Part shown: piece by piece, positions 1 through 14,271 of the stretch
How the letters are laid out: each line of letters starts with the position of its first letter
Numbering within the stretch: the stretch's first letter is position 1
Source: Corydoras sp. C115
Taxonomy: Eukaryota; Chordata; Actinopteri; Siluriformes; Callichthyidae
DNA length: 64,000 bases
Direction of reading: 5' to 3'
NCBI GenBank assembly: GCA_019802505.1
Contig: JAFMOC010000032.1
Span: forward strand, 766,001 to 830,000
Position numbers and translations under genes: made by a program
The notes under the pieces: model-generated
Seen by the model: the letters and a program-made list of their open reading frames with translations, nothing else
Told to the model about the DNA's origin: nothing
The model's database searches: none

Positions 1-2500
1 TGACAGGACAGATGTTACACAAGACAGAATTGCAGTGATGCTAGAAGACATAAGTGTTGACTTTTTTCCCATTGGGAACAAGAAAAGCTTATATTACCTT
101 TCCACAATTGGTAAAGGAAGACTGTGGCCAATATGCAAACCTGCCATGTCAAATAAATAGATAGAGCTCTTATTCACCACATGATTGAAAGCTTGTTGTC
201 TTTAGCAGAAAGTATTCATATGTGAGACTTTAAACAAGATCTCTATAGCTTTATAAATAAATGGTAATTGCCCATCACTAGCAGTAACTTCAATTTGCAT
301 GCATATTATTCTGTCCAGAGTTAGAAAATAGCTACTTTAGAGAAGTGCCTAAAAGCAACCATTATTAGCTTGCTGAGGTACAACCAAATCATGTTCCAGT
401 TCAAACGCCGGGCTTCCCACCTTACAGCAATTACTGTGGGGTGGTGGGCTTTTAGTAATAGTAATATAATGAATTGTGCATGATTAGTAAAATGTCGATT
501 TAAAAAAAAAATTGCACTAAAATGAAGGAGGATAGAAAAAGAGATTTCAAATGCAAGTTGACTAACTGTTCAATAGTCATAATACTAAAAACATTTAGAA
601 TGTTGATGGCATATAAAAATCTTGCTCGTCAGACCATCTTTCTGAACTAGTTACCTGAGCCAATATTTAGCTATTTTGGCCTGCGTGCGGCAGTAAACTC
701 ACAAGATTGCCAGAAAGTTATTTTTGTATGAATGTGGCAAGAAAGAAAGTCTGATTTGAGAAAATCAAATAGCTTTTAGAGGAGTATGATGCTGTGGGGC
801 AGTGTAATGCTCAGATGAGCTCATGATTTCTCTCTCTCTAGCTATCTTTTTCTCGCTACTGTATATGTGTATGTGTTGTTTGAGTACTGTATGTACTCAG
901 ACAATCCATTCACATAAGCACAGTATAAATAATGTCATTGAATTAGCGTTGGTAGGTAAAATAGGACTTGGCTATATTCAGTTACTGGATATTATATGTA
1001 TACCAGACAACTGGTAGTATGACAGCACAAAATAGTGCCTGATAATGTGGCAGTACTTTAAACTTAAGCAAGTGGTAAGTCAGGACATAACACTGATGGA
1101 AATGATTAGTTTTAACCAAGAGGCATAAAACGTCACAGTGTGTGGCTTTAAATTACAGCACTGAGAACTCTGAATGAGTGTTTCTTTACAGACCATTGCC
1201 TTTCACTCTTGCCATCATTAAATCAATCTTTCCCGATATAATATCACCCAAATGAGTTACTCAGCTGAGGAGTTATGTGGCAGCAAAGCTTTAAGGCAAG
1301 TAGTGTGGTCAAACATAAAATGAACATAATTATAGTGTTTGGTATCTTAGCATATTTTCTTTCTCTGATGATAAAAGTCTACTGGCTCATTTTATAAAAA
1401 AACATATCATTTCTGTCTAAAAAGCATAGTGAGGGTATGTAACTGTTAAAAGATTTCAATTTTAAAGTTTAAATAGGTCAGAAAAAGATTTTCAAGCTTC
1501 AAGAGTTTGCATTAAGCAGTAAAATTGTATGCTTGTATAAACGCAGGTCAGAAGTCAGTTAAAAATATCCGATCCACTTCTATCCATTTTGTAAAAGATC
1601 AAATTTATTACGTTTTAGCAACAATTTCTCTGCAATATTTTTAAGCTTATAAGCTCTACTTGCCTTTTCCATACCTGCTTTAGCTAATGAGAGATTTTAA
1701 AGCTCAAGCTTGGGTACTGGCTTATTTCCAGTCATAGGCTCTTTGCCATGGGTGCTTACATTAGCATCCAGCACTTTACCGAAATGTAATTTTAGCCTCC
1801 TTTGGCTTTGTAATGATTTGGTTACACCCTACAAAGTGTTTAGAGTTTTTTTTTAGGCAGACACTCTCCATGGTGTCGTTTGTGGCAACTGAAGTGAGAT
1901 GTACTGTGCAACGGCATTTTTGGGTAGACCTCAAGCTCAGACATGTGATCTCCCATCAATGTGGGAACAATACAGTCTAACAGCTGCTATTGCTATCTTT
2001 AGTCAGAAGACTGAGAAAACATAATGTTCTGAGAAGAACAGCTTGATAACCCGTCTCACTCTAGCTGTCTGTTAGCTTAGATATACAAACTAGAAAATTC
2101 AGTTCTCACTTTAAAGTGTTACGCCAGCCTGAGTACATAAAAAACACAATTTTTTAATGAAAAAAAAAAATTGTAAAAAAGAAAATAAATAAAAAATTCC
2201 AATCATATATGTTTAGCTAGTTCTTTTCAACTTGTATTTATAACTAAAAATAGTGCAAAGTTTTTGATGTTTTCCCCAACAAATGCATTTTGTGGATGAA
2301 AACACATCTTATTTTTTTAACGTTGAGATATATTTCTCAATCAATGCCTGGTTTTGATTTAAAATCAAAAATAAAAACAAAAAAAAAATTCCTTTGCTTA
2401 CGGACTAAGAACAAATGAAATATAACAAAAATAAAAGATACTTTTTTTTACTGGTCAGAAGAAAACACTAATATTGAGAACATACCATCTGCCTGGACAG
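1..2500. other. AT-rich intergenic DNA, no gene
   Basis: No open frame of convincing length, no recognisable repeat family and no RNA gene is seen. There are only short A or T runs, for example around 2158-2200. Confidence 0.6.
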
Positions 2501-2551
2501 CTCTGGACCAACCATTTTAACTCTGCTGCATATATGATGTAATCAGTATAG

Positions 2552-3001
2552 GTGCATATAGGTCGGGTGATTTCAGTGAGAATTTTCTTGTGGTGTGAGT
2601 GTTCAAGTGAATTCTGCTCACCATATGCTGCTGTGTGGATTGTGCAGATGGAAAGACATGCGGCGATACAAGGTGTCTATCTCTCTCAGCCCTCTGCATT
2701 AGGTCTTGTTTTAGTGGTGCAAATCAACCTCCCAGATTCTGATGTTCCATATTTGTGCTGCAAAAAAATTGTGGCTGAATTACTAAATTTTCCCCTCAGG
2801 CAGCTGGAGGGGATCCAGATGTGCAGGATGCTTGGAGAGATGGGAGCTTGTCTTGCCACACACATTCACAAACAAGCATATCACATCCAGCTTCATCTCC
2901 CAGTCACATTAATATTCCTTCCCTCGGTGCCTGGACCCCTCGAAGGCTTTAGTTTTCTGTTCCATTTTTTTCCCAAGCTCTATGCTCCAAGTAGCCAATG
3001 A
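2552..3001 (+). other. Longest open frame in the window (149 codons), probably not a gene
   Basis: The block is less AT-rich than its surroundings and stays open for 149 codons from an ATG at 2552. The predicted protein has no domain, signal peptide or family I recognise, and no splice sites or polyadenylation signal pair with it convincingly. A chance frame in a GC-richer block, or a non-coding conserved element, is more likely than a coding gene. An exon of an unknown gene cannot be excluded. Confidence 0.15.
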
Positions 3002-3162
3002 TGATGTTTTAATGCATGGTGGAACTAATCTCTCTCCTGGTACAACTACAAAAAAAAAGACTGAAGTAGCTCATTCAGGGCTTCTTCCAGGCCATAGTAT
3101 TCCACTAGTCTCTAATGACAGCCTCTAATTAATAAATGACTGAATTTTCTCATGCCCCACAA

Positions 3163-3256
3163 AGGACTGACAACCTGTCCAGGGTGTTTTCTTGCCTTTT
3201 TCCCAGTAAGAGCTCCTGCAGGCTCCCATAATTTGGATAAGCAGCTTAGAATAAAT
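3163..3256 (+). mobile_element. Old tRNA-SINE 3' end fragment (Mermaid-type tail)
   Basis: The order of motifs matches the 3' part of old fish SINEs: 'acctgtccagggtgt', then 'ttcccagta', 'ctcctgcaggctccca' and 'ggataagcagcttagaa'. The tRNA head is missing. It belongs to an older subfamily than the abundant young SINE of this window. Confidence 0.55.
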
Positions 3257-5724
3257 TATTTAAATGTAAATACTTATTTAAACATCTGGCTTGTGTGGAA
3301 CACCCTGAACGGTTGTCATTCCAAATATATAAATGTGATTATGTTACAATGGCATGTCATCAGGTTTACATTCTAAAAACATCAGGTTTACATGTTCAGT
3401 AGGTTCGCTTTTACAAGCCTATTATTTCAAATAATGGTTTATTGGGGAAGTTGTTACTTACAAAGACACAATTACAAGGTATTTGTAGATCCCAATGTGT
3501 AACAACAGCCTTAATTATCTCCTGTATTTATTTTAGGAATTTATTCATTATCCACTTTCACTCATTAGCTGTACCTCCTGTGCATTTTGTATCCATCTGC
3601 CTGGGGTGGTATGAACACAAGCTTCTTGCGAGACATGTGAGGCTTCTTTAAAAACTGAACTTTTGTAGATAACCTCCTCTTACATGCACATGGACAGGAC
3701 CCATCCCATGACAGCAGATTTTGTTTTTCAAAGCCAGCCTTACATAAAAAGTTTTACTTTGTAATTTGTGCATTAAAAGAAATTCACTCTGAAAACTGAT
3801 TCTTGTCCACCGACATTAAACTATCGATCCATTTTTCAGCACTGATGTCGCAAACAAATAATATATATATGATTTGTTTGGATTTTTAAGTCCCATGAAA
3901 ATATTGGAAAATAAGGTCAAAAGGCTGTAATGCAACAGAAAAATGTCACTGTTGCCATGGGGATGGACCTTTATTAATATCTCCATTCAATGCAGTGCTG
4001 CCTATAGGATACATAACAAATTAATATCGCATTATCATAAATCATATATTAGGCATGGAGTATATAGTGAAGTATATAATACATGAATAATAGACTGACA
4101 CCTGACAATCACACATATACATTATGATCTTACTGGACATAAACTGATGAACCATTTTCTAGTGCCTTTCTACTAGGCACTAGATCTATTACGGTTAGAA
4201 ATATTACAGGCAGTATTTGTAATATGAGGCACTTTATGCTGAGGAGGCGCATGTCTTCAATTTATACCACAGCATTTCAGTAGAAACTCAAGGACTTAAA
4301 TCACCAGAGCTTTACCACACAAAATGCCACACAAATGGGTTTGGGTTTGTAAACAGGGAGAGAAACATTCCTGCTGCAGAAAATGGTTTCCACTAAACTT
4401 TTGGTTCAGAGCTGAAAGTATGCAATATTTCAAAATGTCAGTTAAAAGTAATGAAATAAAAATATGACTGTAAAATTATTCATCAAATTTAACCAAAAGT
4501 GGTTGGCGGCTGCAATAACAGCTTATGGTCAGTTGGGGTAGGTATGTACCAGCTTTGCACATTAAGTCCTTTTTATTTTTGTTTAAAAATCATTCCTTGT
4601 GGCATTTTTTTTGCTGATCCTCTCCACAGATCTTATATTAGTTTGATCCATTGTAAGATGAAGTTTTCTTGTATATTCACTTATATGCTGTTTAGGTTAG
4701 ACCTGGGATCATTTCATGTCTTTGCCTTTGAGTTAAAACAGGATCTGTCATTTCGTTTTATTTCAAACACATTGCATTAGAAATTGTATTTAGAATTTTG
4801 GTCAAAAAGTTTCATTTGATTTAATCTGACAACTGAACTTTCATGGATTTAACTTGATTAAATTATTGCTTTCTTGAAAGCTTTAGGCTTCGATGGCTTC
4901 TGTTCTTTCTCATCTTTCCATTTCTAGTCACAACAGCAGAGAATTTAAAATTTTTATATTGTTTACTGGCACACCTTAGTCCAGTCTCAGACACTGAACT
5001 CTGTGGCTTTATCAGATTAATTGTTAGACTCTTTCTAGCTCAGTACACAAGATTCTTTAGTATTAAGGGGTTTTCTTGTCTAGACAATACTTGGACAGCA
5101 TGATGCCTCTATTTTTCTTCACATTTGGTGATCTAGAGTTTACAGAATATCTAACCATATTATTTCTTTCTAAACTATTATTCTCTTAAAATGCTGCTTG
5201 ACCATTTTAACTGCTTTCTGTCAAAAAATAATTACTTAAAATGTAAGATGTGTTGTGGTTTGGAGGTCAGATTAGTTTAAGGTTTCTATTTCGTAGATTG
5301 GCTGCTTATCTAACCAAAATGAAGGTACATAATGTTAGTTTTATTACTATTACAGACAATTCTCTTCAATTAATCAATGCCATTTTAATGTAATCTTTCT
5401 AATGTACTTTGTAATTCTGCAGACTGTAGCCATCTGTTTCTTTGCATGTTTCTATTTTGTAATGTAAATGCCAGGATCCTTACAGGAACACTACAGAGCA
5501 AAAATGGTGTGTTAGTGTTTTGCAACGGTTTGAGTTGAGTTTTTAAATAGCATCCTCTCTCTGTGCACTCGTATATGCCTCCGCCTTATCACCATGTGTC
5601 TGTCATTCTTTAGTTCTTTAACAGTGCTCATAAAATGCTGCTTTTAGGATAATGGTGGGTAGGAATTTTTGCTTCGTAGATTCTCTTCAGACACTACAGT
5701 GTCTGATTTACCTGTATAATTACA
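3257..5724. other. Intergenic DNA, no gene
   Basis: AT-rich sequence with no recognisable gene. It contains a short perfect hairpin (4159-4183) and a half X-box-like motif gttgccatgg near 3951. Confidence 0.55.
4159..4183. repeat. Perfect 9-bp-arm hairpin
   Basis: Arms ctagtgcct (4159-4167) and aggcactag (4175-4183) flank a 7-nt loop. It is too short for a miRNA precursor, and no function is evident. Confidence 0.5.
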
Positions 5725-5900
5725 GCACACACCACCAGCATATAAATATCACTGCAGTACTGAAATGCTCTCTGGTGGTCCTGTGGGGATCCTAACTATT
5801 ACAAAACAGAGCAAAGGGGCCTAAGAAATAATGCAGGATTACAGATTGACTACATTCTGTGAATATAAAATGACTAATTGTAAATATGGCAGTGGTTTGG
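5725..5900 (+). repeat. Degenerate copy of a dispersed teleost repeat
   Basis: The stretch reads as a decayed copy of a common fish interspersed repeat. Recognisable parts are 'cacaccacca', 'atcactgcagtactga', 'tctggtggtcctgtgggg' and 'acagattgactaca'. The class is not clear to me, and boundaries are approximate. Confidence 0.4.
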
Positions 5901-8900
5901 TGACAAAAACATAGAACAGAAGCACTTAAAATTTTCCAGTAATGCAGAAATAACATGCAATCAGTTGTTGAGCAGAGTTAGCAGTGACTGTATGGCTAGT
6001 CCCCTAAGAGTGGTAACAACAATAAACTGTGTATGACCTCTCTGTTGCTTTTCACATACATTAATTAAGGTATCCTATATAATCACAGTTCTGTTCTGGG
6101 GCCTAGTTAACAAGGATTTTTCTGCAGTTCTATGTCTAGACAATACAATGAAATCTAATTGAAGCTGAAATCTCATTAAAACCCCGTGGTGTCCTGTGAG
6201 TCTGTACAGTTGTTACAGCATCATGAACCGTGTTTTGATTTGATTCCAGCTTTATGTGACAGTTGTACATGTTGGCATCATAAGGCTTAAGGATATTTAG
6301 TAGAGGAATTCAAATGAACTCTACAACCATAAAACCATAGCTCCTTTAATGATTGACAAATTACTGCCTCCTTTCTCCATTTCTTTGCAGTTAAAAGTGC
6401 AATGGCAAATGTTGGGTGGTGAGTAAATAGCCTGGGGCTTTAGCACAACACTGTTCCATTCGACTCCTGCCAATCACCAATAATTGGGCACAGAGCAATT
6501 TGTGGGGACATGTCAAAGTAGTTATGGCTAAGATTCAAAACGCAAAGCAGGGTAAAAGCCACATGCACACAAAGAGTCAGAGAAAATAGCTCTGTATTCA
6601 GGGGCATGGAAAACCTTGTTTTTTTCCAGGAGAAAAACAAAAACTTATTACCAAGTATGCCAGGATATGCAAGTTTTCAGTAGCAGATCTAGGCCTGGGT
6701 GACATAGGCAGCCACAGGGACATCCACACAGGGTATCCAATTAAAAAACATGCAATTTGCCTAATCAGTTTAAAAAGATGTCATATTAGGATTAATTAAT
6801 CTTCTTCAAATTAACACCTTAATTCTAATTCATAATCTAGACAAGCCCCTTCTTTATGTGGAAGACTGTAGATAGAAAAATGGGGATGTTCTGATGATAA
6901 AAGGCACTTGAGTTGAGGTAAGGTGTTTACACAGAGCAAAATACAATAAATTGAATTTTTTGTGATGCAACTGAAGCTTCTAAATAGTTTTTCTCATGGT
7001 TCACAGATATGAAGAAAAAACTTTGACCTGTGGTGTACACATTTGTTTTTAATAATTTTACAAAAAAAAGTTTTAAGGAAATTAAACTAGTTTCTGAATT
7101 CTGCATATGAAGTACTTATCCGAATACATTACAGTTTACAACAAGCTTGGAAAATAAATCTTTAACCTCTCATGCACTTTAAGGTCCATTAGTCATTTAT
7201 TTTCTGTCAGTACTTACCACTCATTATGCTTTTAAGATTTCCTTTTATGTCCTATGCAAATATCAGGCCCATTTTAAAGAGGTTTTGTGATAATTAGACA
7301 AACATTTTCTCTCGTACTTTATACTGTTTTAGCCACAGTTTTTGCTCAGTATTATATTATCAAGATAGTGTCGCTATAAGCCATTGTTAAAGCATACGGA
7401 ATTTATGTTTTTCTTCAACATTCAAATCATTGCAAATTCACAGCTCAGCAAAGAAAACAGAATGAAAAAAAGCTTCAAGGCTTTAAATTTAAATCTATTT
7501 GTTAAAAGTTGATGTCTGCCACCCACTTGAAAACACTGGGCTATGTAGAACATATTTTCATTGTATTCACATCTGGAATTCAAGGCAGACCAAGCACACA
7601 ATCCTCAAGTCTATAAAGTCACACTGTTGTAGGATGAGATGTAATGTCCTGAAATATTGAGTTGCTGGGAAGAGCTGTCAACTTGATGGCACCATATGTC
7701 TTAAAAATACCAATACCACATCAAGGTATCCTCACATATAGATGCAGATCACACATGCCATGGGCACTGATGCACTACCATACCATAATAAATGCTGTTT
7801 TCTTAGATTTTCAGACCTTTGTAATGATATGGATAGTTTAAATATCTATTGCAAGTGCATACTTTTTCTTCATGCAATGGTGGACTGTATTAAGTGACTA
7901 TTGCTATGTCCATCATTGTAGCATAAAGGTAAACATCTCCTGTGGGTTTAATGATCAAACTCAATCAGTGACATGTTTCATTATACACCTTTTATTCATT
8001 TCTTTTCTCCATGTTTATGCTATTATGAATTGTAGAAAGTAAAATGCCCCTTGCAGAGAATGAACTGACGCATACACCTGCAATAGCTATGATAATTGAT
8101 GATTGTTTATTTCACTTACTGGCATGTCTTTTGGAATGGGCAAAGAAACCCAGACACAAGGAGACTCCACATACAAAGGCCCTGTGCTTGCCAAACCTGG
8201 GAAAGAAACTCAGAACATTTTCTGGATAGAGTAACCAATGTGCAACCACGCTTTAAAACTGTAAAATGTAATCATTTTTGTTACTTTAATAGACACCAAT
8301 AACATTTTTAGATTAGTGTACATAAATAGCTGAAACAAGTTAATAGAAAAAGTGTGCTGTTTGCGAATTCACACAGTAAAGCATCATTTGTTTAATTATA
8401 GATTCAGTTCACCAAGCATTATGCACTGTTCACTGCAGTGCAGTGAAACATAATTTCATATAATAAATAAAAATTATAACTCCACATTGTAATTTGAAAT
8501 CTGATAAATGCAAAACAGCTGGCCAATACCCTTGTTTTGGAATTGATGCCAAAATTGTTTTAATTAATGATTGCATAAAGATGTGTAAAAAGCTGAACAG
8601 AAAACAGGTCTTTTAGGAGCCCTGAAATTTAATGGAGCATTGCAAGAAAAATAGAATAAAAACCATCACTGAGCTGTACGCCTGTGGTCTTCTAAATAAT
8701 TCAGTGGATATTTTGTTAAATCATTACAAACAATATAATTCCACACCAATAAAAAAGGTGAGAACAGACTTAATCATTGAAATGTAAGATGAAATATATT
8801 GTTCTTAATTATGACTTAATACAGACATGTGACACAAACCTAACAATAAATGTATTTATCATAAGATTTCCCAAATCAGTTAGGAAAAATTATCTGACAA

Positions 8901-11175
8901 GAAAAAGACACATTACATAATACATTTTGACAAAACAAATAAAATAAATGAGCAATTGTTGGTCATGGATTTTTGAACTGTAACATTTTTAAGAAAAAGT
9001 ACGATAGCGATGGACAACAACTGTATAAGTAGTCAAAGTTTTTTCTCAAGTGGGCTGTTTATACAGGATGACATGAGATATTGACATACATATTCAGTCA
9101 CGTCATTGATACACACTCTCTCCACATGCAGTCCCTTTCCTGTCCTGGTCTATTTTTGAATGGACAGTTTCCATGGTAACCCAGCATCAATTTCCTAGGT
9201 CTGGCCATAGGTTTGTTCCAGCTAGTACAAACATAAAAACATGGACCCCCAGCACAGGGAAGCTCTCTTAACATGCTGTCACTCACAGACACATTAAACT
9301 CCGTGACAGTAGATGCAAATGAGATTGACCAGTGCCAGTGTGAGTGTGCATGTGTGCGCGCACCTGGCAGAAGAGCAATGTCTAGCAAAAAAATTGTGTG
9401 GTGTGTAGGCATATGCTGTCTCTAATAATGTGTAGGCGACTGATAGAAATCTCACCACCTAGACAGTGCCAGTCTGTGTGTCATGCTGTGCCCGCTCTTA
9501 ATGAATCCTCCAAGTGTTGTCTGTCCATGGATAGCTGCTCTCACCCACACCTGTGATTTACCCCTGGCGTGACTGTCCTCCGATCTCTGAAATGCAGTTT
9601 CTCCCTTTTGCTATCCATTAGGAGGGCTGACAAAAAGTTATCGATTATGTGCTTTAGGAGAGGAGGGGCAGGGAGAACAATCTGTGGGTAGTGAAACGTA
9701 TTATGATTGCATTATTACTAGAAGATCAAGCAGGGTTTATGGCTCTACTTTATGGACTTTAACACATAGGGAAAATGAATGTACCAGTGCAAGCACAGAT
9801 CTGGAGCAGTGATGGCAAAACTGAACCTGCTGAGATGTTAGGTCAAGAAACAATAGTGTTATTAAATATATTTTGCAGTACTGCTTGTAAATTCCATTTA
9901 ATATAAGCCACTTCACAGTTCAGAGATTAAAAAATAAAAAACATTGACTACTATAGAGTATATTTAATCTCAAGCTTTGTTAAGCAATATTTATCTCATT
10001 TCATTGTCTTGACTGCTTAATCCTCATAAACACTTTTCTAGATGAAGGTTCTAGACCTAGGTTATGGGTTATTACATACTCCAAAATATTGTAGCTTTTT
10101 TTCCTGAAAGCATAAATGCTCAAGGAAATCTACCAATGTACAATTTGATCCCATTATAGCTCCATTAAATGTATTGTGCAGGTGTTTCATTTTATAATCC
10201 TTTTCTTACGTACTAAATGTTGTACAAATGAACAGGACCACAGAAAATTTGTCATTGATGCTCATTAAGATACATAAGGAGGCAAAACTATTTTTGAATT
10301 GGTTGAATTTTGAACATAATAAAATTAAAGCTGTTCAACCAAGTAAGTCTCAATGTTATCATCTTCAATCTCAAAAAAGCTAAAAAAACAAAAAACAAAA
10401 AACAAAAAAAAAAAACAGCGGCTTACAGTGAACTGATCCTCATTCATAAAGCAACAAGTTGTCTGAATTAATTTACCAACACTGCGCCCTTTTGCATTCA
10501 CAACTTGAGTGTGCAAACAGGTTTCAAATGCACCAGCATAATATTTTCAAGGTCGCACACATGAACGTTTCATCAAAATTGTGCAATCAGTTTGGAAAAT
10601 AAATATTTTGTTTAGGTTTTTCACTGTGTACATATGGAGTTGTTCTGTCCAAATGTCCAGCCGTATTCCAGTCACAGTGGAGAGCCTGACATGATTTTGA
10701 TGAATAGGCATGAGAAACCCTGCTGACTTTCTATGCTGCACTGGACCTACGTTTGCACACAGCACTGGAACAGCAGGCCATCAACACACGCATGCCGAAT
10801 AGAGGTCATTTCCAAATCATCTGTCACTGAGGAAGCGCACAGCTGGCCTGAATAGAGTGTGTGCTTCTGTAATACATTTCATTTGAGCAGAGTTGTCTGG
10901 CTCAGAAATATGTTCTTCTTTAAGGACTGAATTAATTGCAATTGAAGTGTACGTGTATTCAATTGCCATTTTGCAGTCACTTACTTACTGTGTTCTATAG
11001 TAATTTGTATTTGGAAGCCCTCATTACAATAAGAACTCTGAATACTGAGGTGAAAGACTATCACAGACACTACAAGCGGTAACGAACTTCATAACATCCA
11101 TTCTAAGTTGTTCATTTTTGCTGAACAGCGTTCATTGTTTCGGAAAGTCACACTACAATATTCTTTGTTTATATT
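5901..11175. other. Intergenic DNA, no gene
   Basis: Mostly AT-rich unique sequence. Noted inside it are a GC-richer block at 9100-9420, an (AAAAC)n-like A-rich run at 10380-10418 and an imperfect inverted repeat gcaattgaa/ttcaattgc at 10938-10966. The open frames are short and not protein-like. Confidence 0.5.
9100..9420. promoter_or_regulatory. Candidate conserved non-coding block with RFX-like site
   Basis: This block is clearly less AT-rich than its neighbours and is not a known repeat. It holds gtttccatggtaac at 9167-9180. The right half fits an RFX half-site (GGTAAC) and the left half is one base off. A conserved enhancer is an inference from composition and motif only. Confidence 0.18.
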
Positions 11176-11255
11176 CTAGTTCATCCAGAACATGTTTGAT
11201 GGGGTTGAGGTTGGAAATTTAATACAGACCAATCAGGTTCTTGCTCACCACTTAT
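11176..11255 (-). pseudogene. Tc1/mariner transposase relic (C-terminal catalytic region)
   Basis: Read on the minus strand, the fragment gives a DW pair followed, after a one-base shift, by S-N-L-N-P-I-K-H and V-L-D-E-L. This is the degraded form of the DWPxxSPDLNPIEHLWDELE block of Tc1/mariner transposases, which precedes the last catalytic acidic residue. The frame is broken and no terminal repeats are seen, so it is a dead fragment. Confidence 0.6.
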
Positions 11256-11335
11256 GCTTTCAAGCAGGAGCAGAAAAGGTTACTATGTTACTATTTGGAA
11301 GCATACAATTAATTAAAATTAAATGATGGGTGCTT

Positions 11336-11466
11336 GCCCAGCGATAGATTGGCGCCCTGTCCTGGGTGTATCTGCCCAGCGCCCGAAACGTTCTCCCTTG
11401 GATGGGCATGGGGAATCCCTCCGTGACCCTAATATAGGATAAAGCGGAAGAATAAAAGAATGAATG
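11336..11466 (+). mobile_element. 5'-truncated young SINE with 14-bp target-site duplication
   Basis: This is the 3' third of the abundant SINE, from 'gcccagcgat' through 'ggataaagcgg' to the (TGAA)n tail. It is bracketed by a perfect 14-bp direct repeat aatgatgggtgctt at 11322-11335 and 11467-11480. Truncation at the 5' end plus the duplication is what LINE-type target-primed reverse transcription leaves. The tRNA head is absent, so the copy has no Pol III promoter. Confidence 0.85.
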
Positions 11467-14235
11467 AATGATGGGTGCTTTGAAACTATATACAGCAACA
11501 TGAATTTAATGCTTTGGTTTGGTAATGATGGTTGTCACAATATTTTTGGCCTTATAGCCTATCTCAGATGTATAGTTAATAATTATTGTACTTTCGATTG
11601 ATCTAGAACTGTCGCTAAACCTTACACAGCACAAACTGTGGTATGTTGGTGTTGTAGAAATTGTGCCATTGCAATATGATTCAATTATTCTGAAAATTGG
11701 TAACTGCTCATGCAAAGTTTAAAAAAGGATTATGTTATGCATCAGTCACAGCGAACTGTACACCTACAATAATATAAAACTATCCTATTACATGCAGTGA
11801 TATTACTGTAAAGGTTTCATATACAAAAAATACTTCTATTCCAATTTTATTGTTACAAATTGTACTGAATGTGTTATTGTTGAACAGATAGTCAGAAAAT
11901 GTATTTGTTCCAGCCATGTACTCACATCATTTCACTAATTACCTTCTTCGGTATGGGCAAAAGCTCATTAGTGGCAGCAGGTGGTGTATAGAGTTGGATC
12001 AGATTAAACCCTGAGGAACCCATGTGAAAGATCAGGGTTCTGCTGTCATGCTAATACTTGCACTGGTCCTGTTATAAAAGAATATCATAATGAGGGCTAA
12101 CAGGTACATTATCCTAATCCTCATGAATGTTATTTATAAATGCTTGCATTCCTACTGGACATCTCATGACGATCAAATTATTTTAAAATATGTTTTTTAT
12201 TAGTGTGCTGAAAAAAAAAAAAATTTTTTTGTTGGCTATATCAGTTATAGTATCAGGGTGTGAATTTTTACATACCATTATGTTGGAAGTCTCTGAAACT
12301 TGATGAAAAAAAATGGGGGAATATCATTAAGTTGCTGTGGATGGGGATTGAAAATAATTGACTTTTTCTGACTCAGTTCTAGTTCAGTTTTACTAACAGG
12401 TTAAGTTACTACATTAAGTTTTTCTTCCTACAAGGAGATGGTTTTCCCTTAACATGCAAAGGTTTTTATTCCTAAATGAGGATTCACTAGTGCAGTAGTT
12501 CCTTTAGCAAGGAGATGGTTTCATCCCTAATAGAAGTTTTAATAAGATGGGTTTTATATCTATGTTATCTTCATTCCTCCCTTAATTTTACCTGCCTTTT
12601 TATTTGGCAAGTTAAGTTAGCATGAACCCTGTATATTGCTTATGACAATGTTTAGAGGGTGCCGGAAATGCCATTTGGGTTGGTTTTCAAATAGAAAATA
12701 GCATTACTTTTTAATGATTTTTTTATAGTTAGATTGCAGAACTTCTAACATATAACTATTGCATTATAATTCTCTCAAAACTTTTTTTGGTCTTTTTGCC
12801 AACTGTATCATTTAAGTGACAAAGCCCCGTTCACGGTCATATGATCAACACTTTTTAAAAGTCCTTCGAAGGTTCCAAATAGTGAATATGTGGATATGTA
12901 CAACCAGATACATCGAACAAAGGGTTAGATTTAATATTTGTTTTATTCTGTCTATTTAGACACTAGATAGTATGGTTTAATAAGAAGACACAATATGTAA
13001 AAAATACATTAATAGTACTGGAAAAACCATTGGTACTTTATATTGTATTGCTTTATATCTGTGATTTATTGATGGCATACCAAAATAACTTTTACTTAAA
13101 ATTAAATGCATTACTAATAAGGCTAATTGTTTAGCATATGGAGGACATATGTACATTATCACATTTTATTAGTATTTTTTGATAATTATCTCCTTTAATT
13201 AGCATTTTTATACAGTTTCGAACTTTGAGATTTGCTACAAATGAAAAGTGTGTTATAAATCATAAATAATGTATTATTAATATTAATATACAGGTAGAGA
13301 ATGCACGGACACCTTCATATTTTGTAGAAAATGCTCTGCGAGTGCAAAGTCTGTCATTGACACAGTAATAAATGAGGAGGATACCAAGAGACCAGGTTGT
13401 TTTGACTGCAAATAATCACTCAAAGATAAACACAATAGTCAAGGGCCTCATGACAGAATGAGTTGAATCAGGGCTTATTATTTACTACAGCTCTACATAA
13501 ATGCTTTTGGTCTCTCCTAAAATAGCCACAGCTTTGTTGTTGGATAATAAGAAAAAGGTCCAAAGAGCTTTTCTTTTCTTTTTTTATTTTCATTTTCTTG
13601 TCCACAAGGTGCATTGATTTCAACATAAACAGGACTCAAGATCGGCCATCTCCCCACCCCAGATCGACTGTATTTTTGGTGATTCAGCTGCAAGTGCAGG
13701 GACAATCAATTCGTTATTTTCTCTGACCCTCCAACCCCCACACCTTCCTTCAGTCCCCTACCTGCATTCTCTACCGTTCCTGCTCATTTCGCAAGTGTGC
13801 TGTACCTTCCCCTGAGCCTACAATGTGGCTGGAGGGTATTTATAGTGTGGAAGGATTCTGAATCACGCCTATTGTTTTGTCTGGCTGTTTTTGCTGTGCT
13901 CTCATCTGGCTGCTTTCTACAGTCCCTTGCTGCATGAGTCAGGGGTAAAAACGACCATGCCCTTCGTTACCTCCCCTTCCAGAAGTTAGTCTTCACATGC
14001 TCTCAGCATGCATCTTTGCTGTAACCTCAAGAAACCTTATTATGCTGCTTTACCTTGCACATTATTGTATAAGTGTTAATTAGACAGCACTTGCAAAATA
14101 CTTTTTGCGAGATGAGTTACTGACATACAGGATCATATACCGTATGTATATGCAGAACCTTTGTGATGCAGGGAATACAATTGTATGAATTTAAAACTAA
14201 CTATACTAATAATATTAGTTTATTTCGAACTGTAT

Positions 14236-14271
14236 ATATTCATTCCATGGTTTTGGTTTTGGAATGAATAT
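14236..14271. repeat. Perfect 12-bp-arm hairpin
   Basis: atattcattcca (14236-14247) and tggaatgaatat (14260-14271) are exact reverse complements around a 12-nt loop of the tggttt type. The stem is shorter than a miRNA precursor needs. Confidence 0.5.
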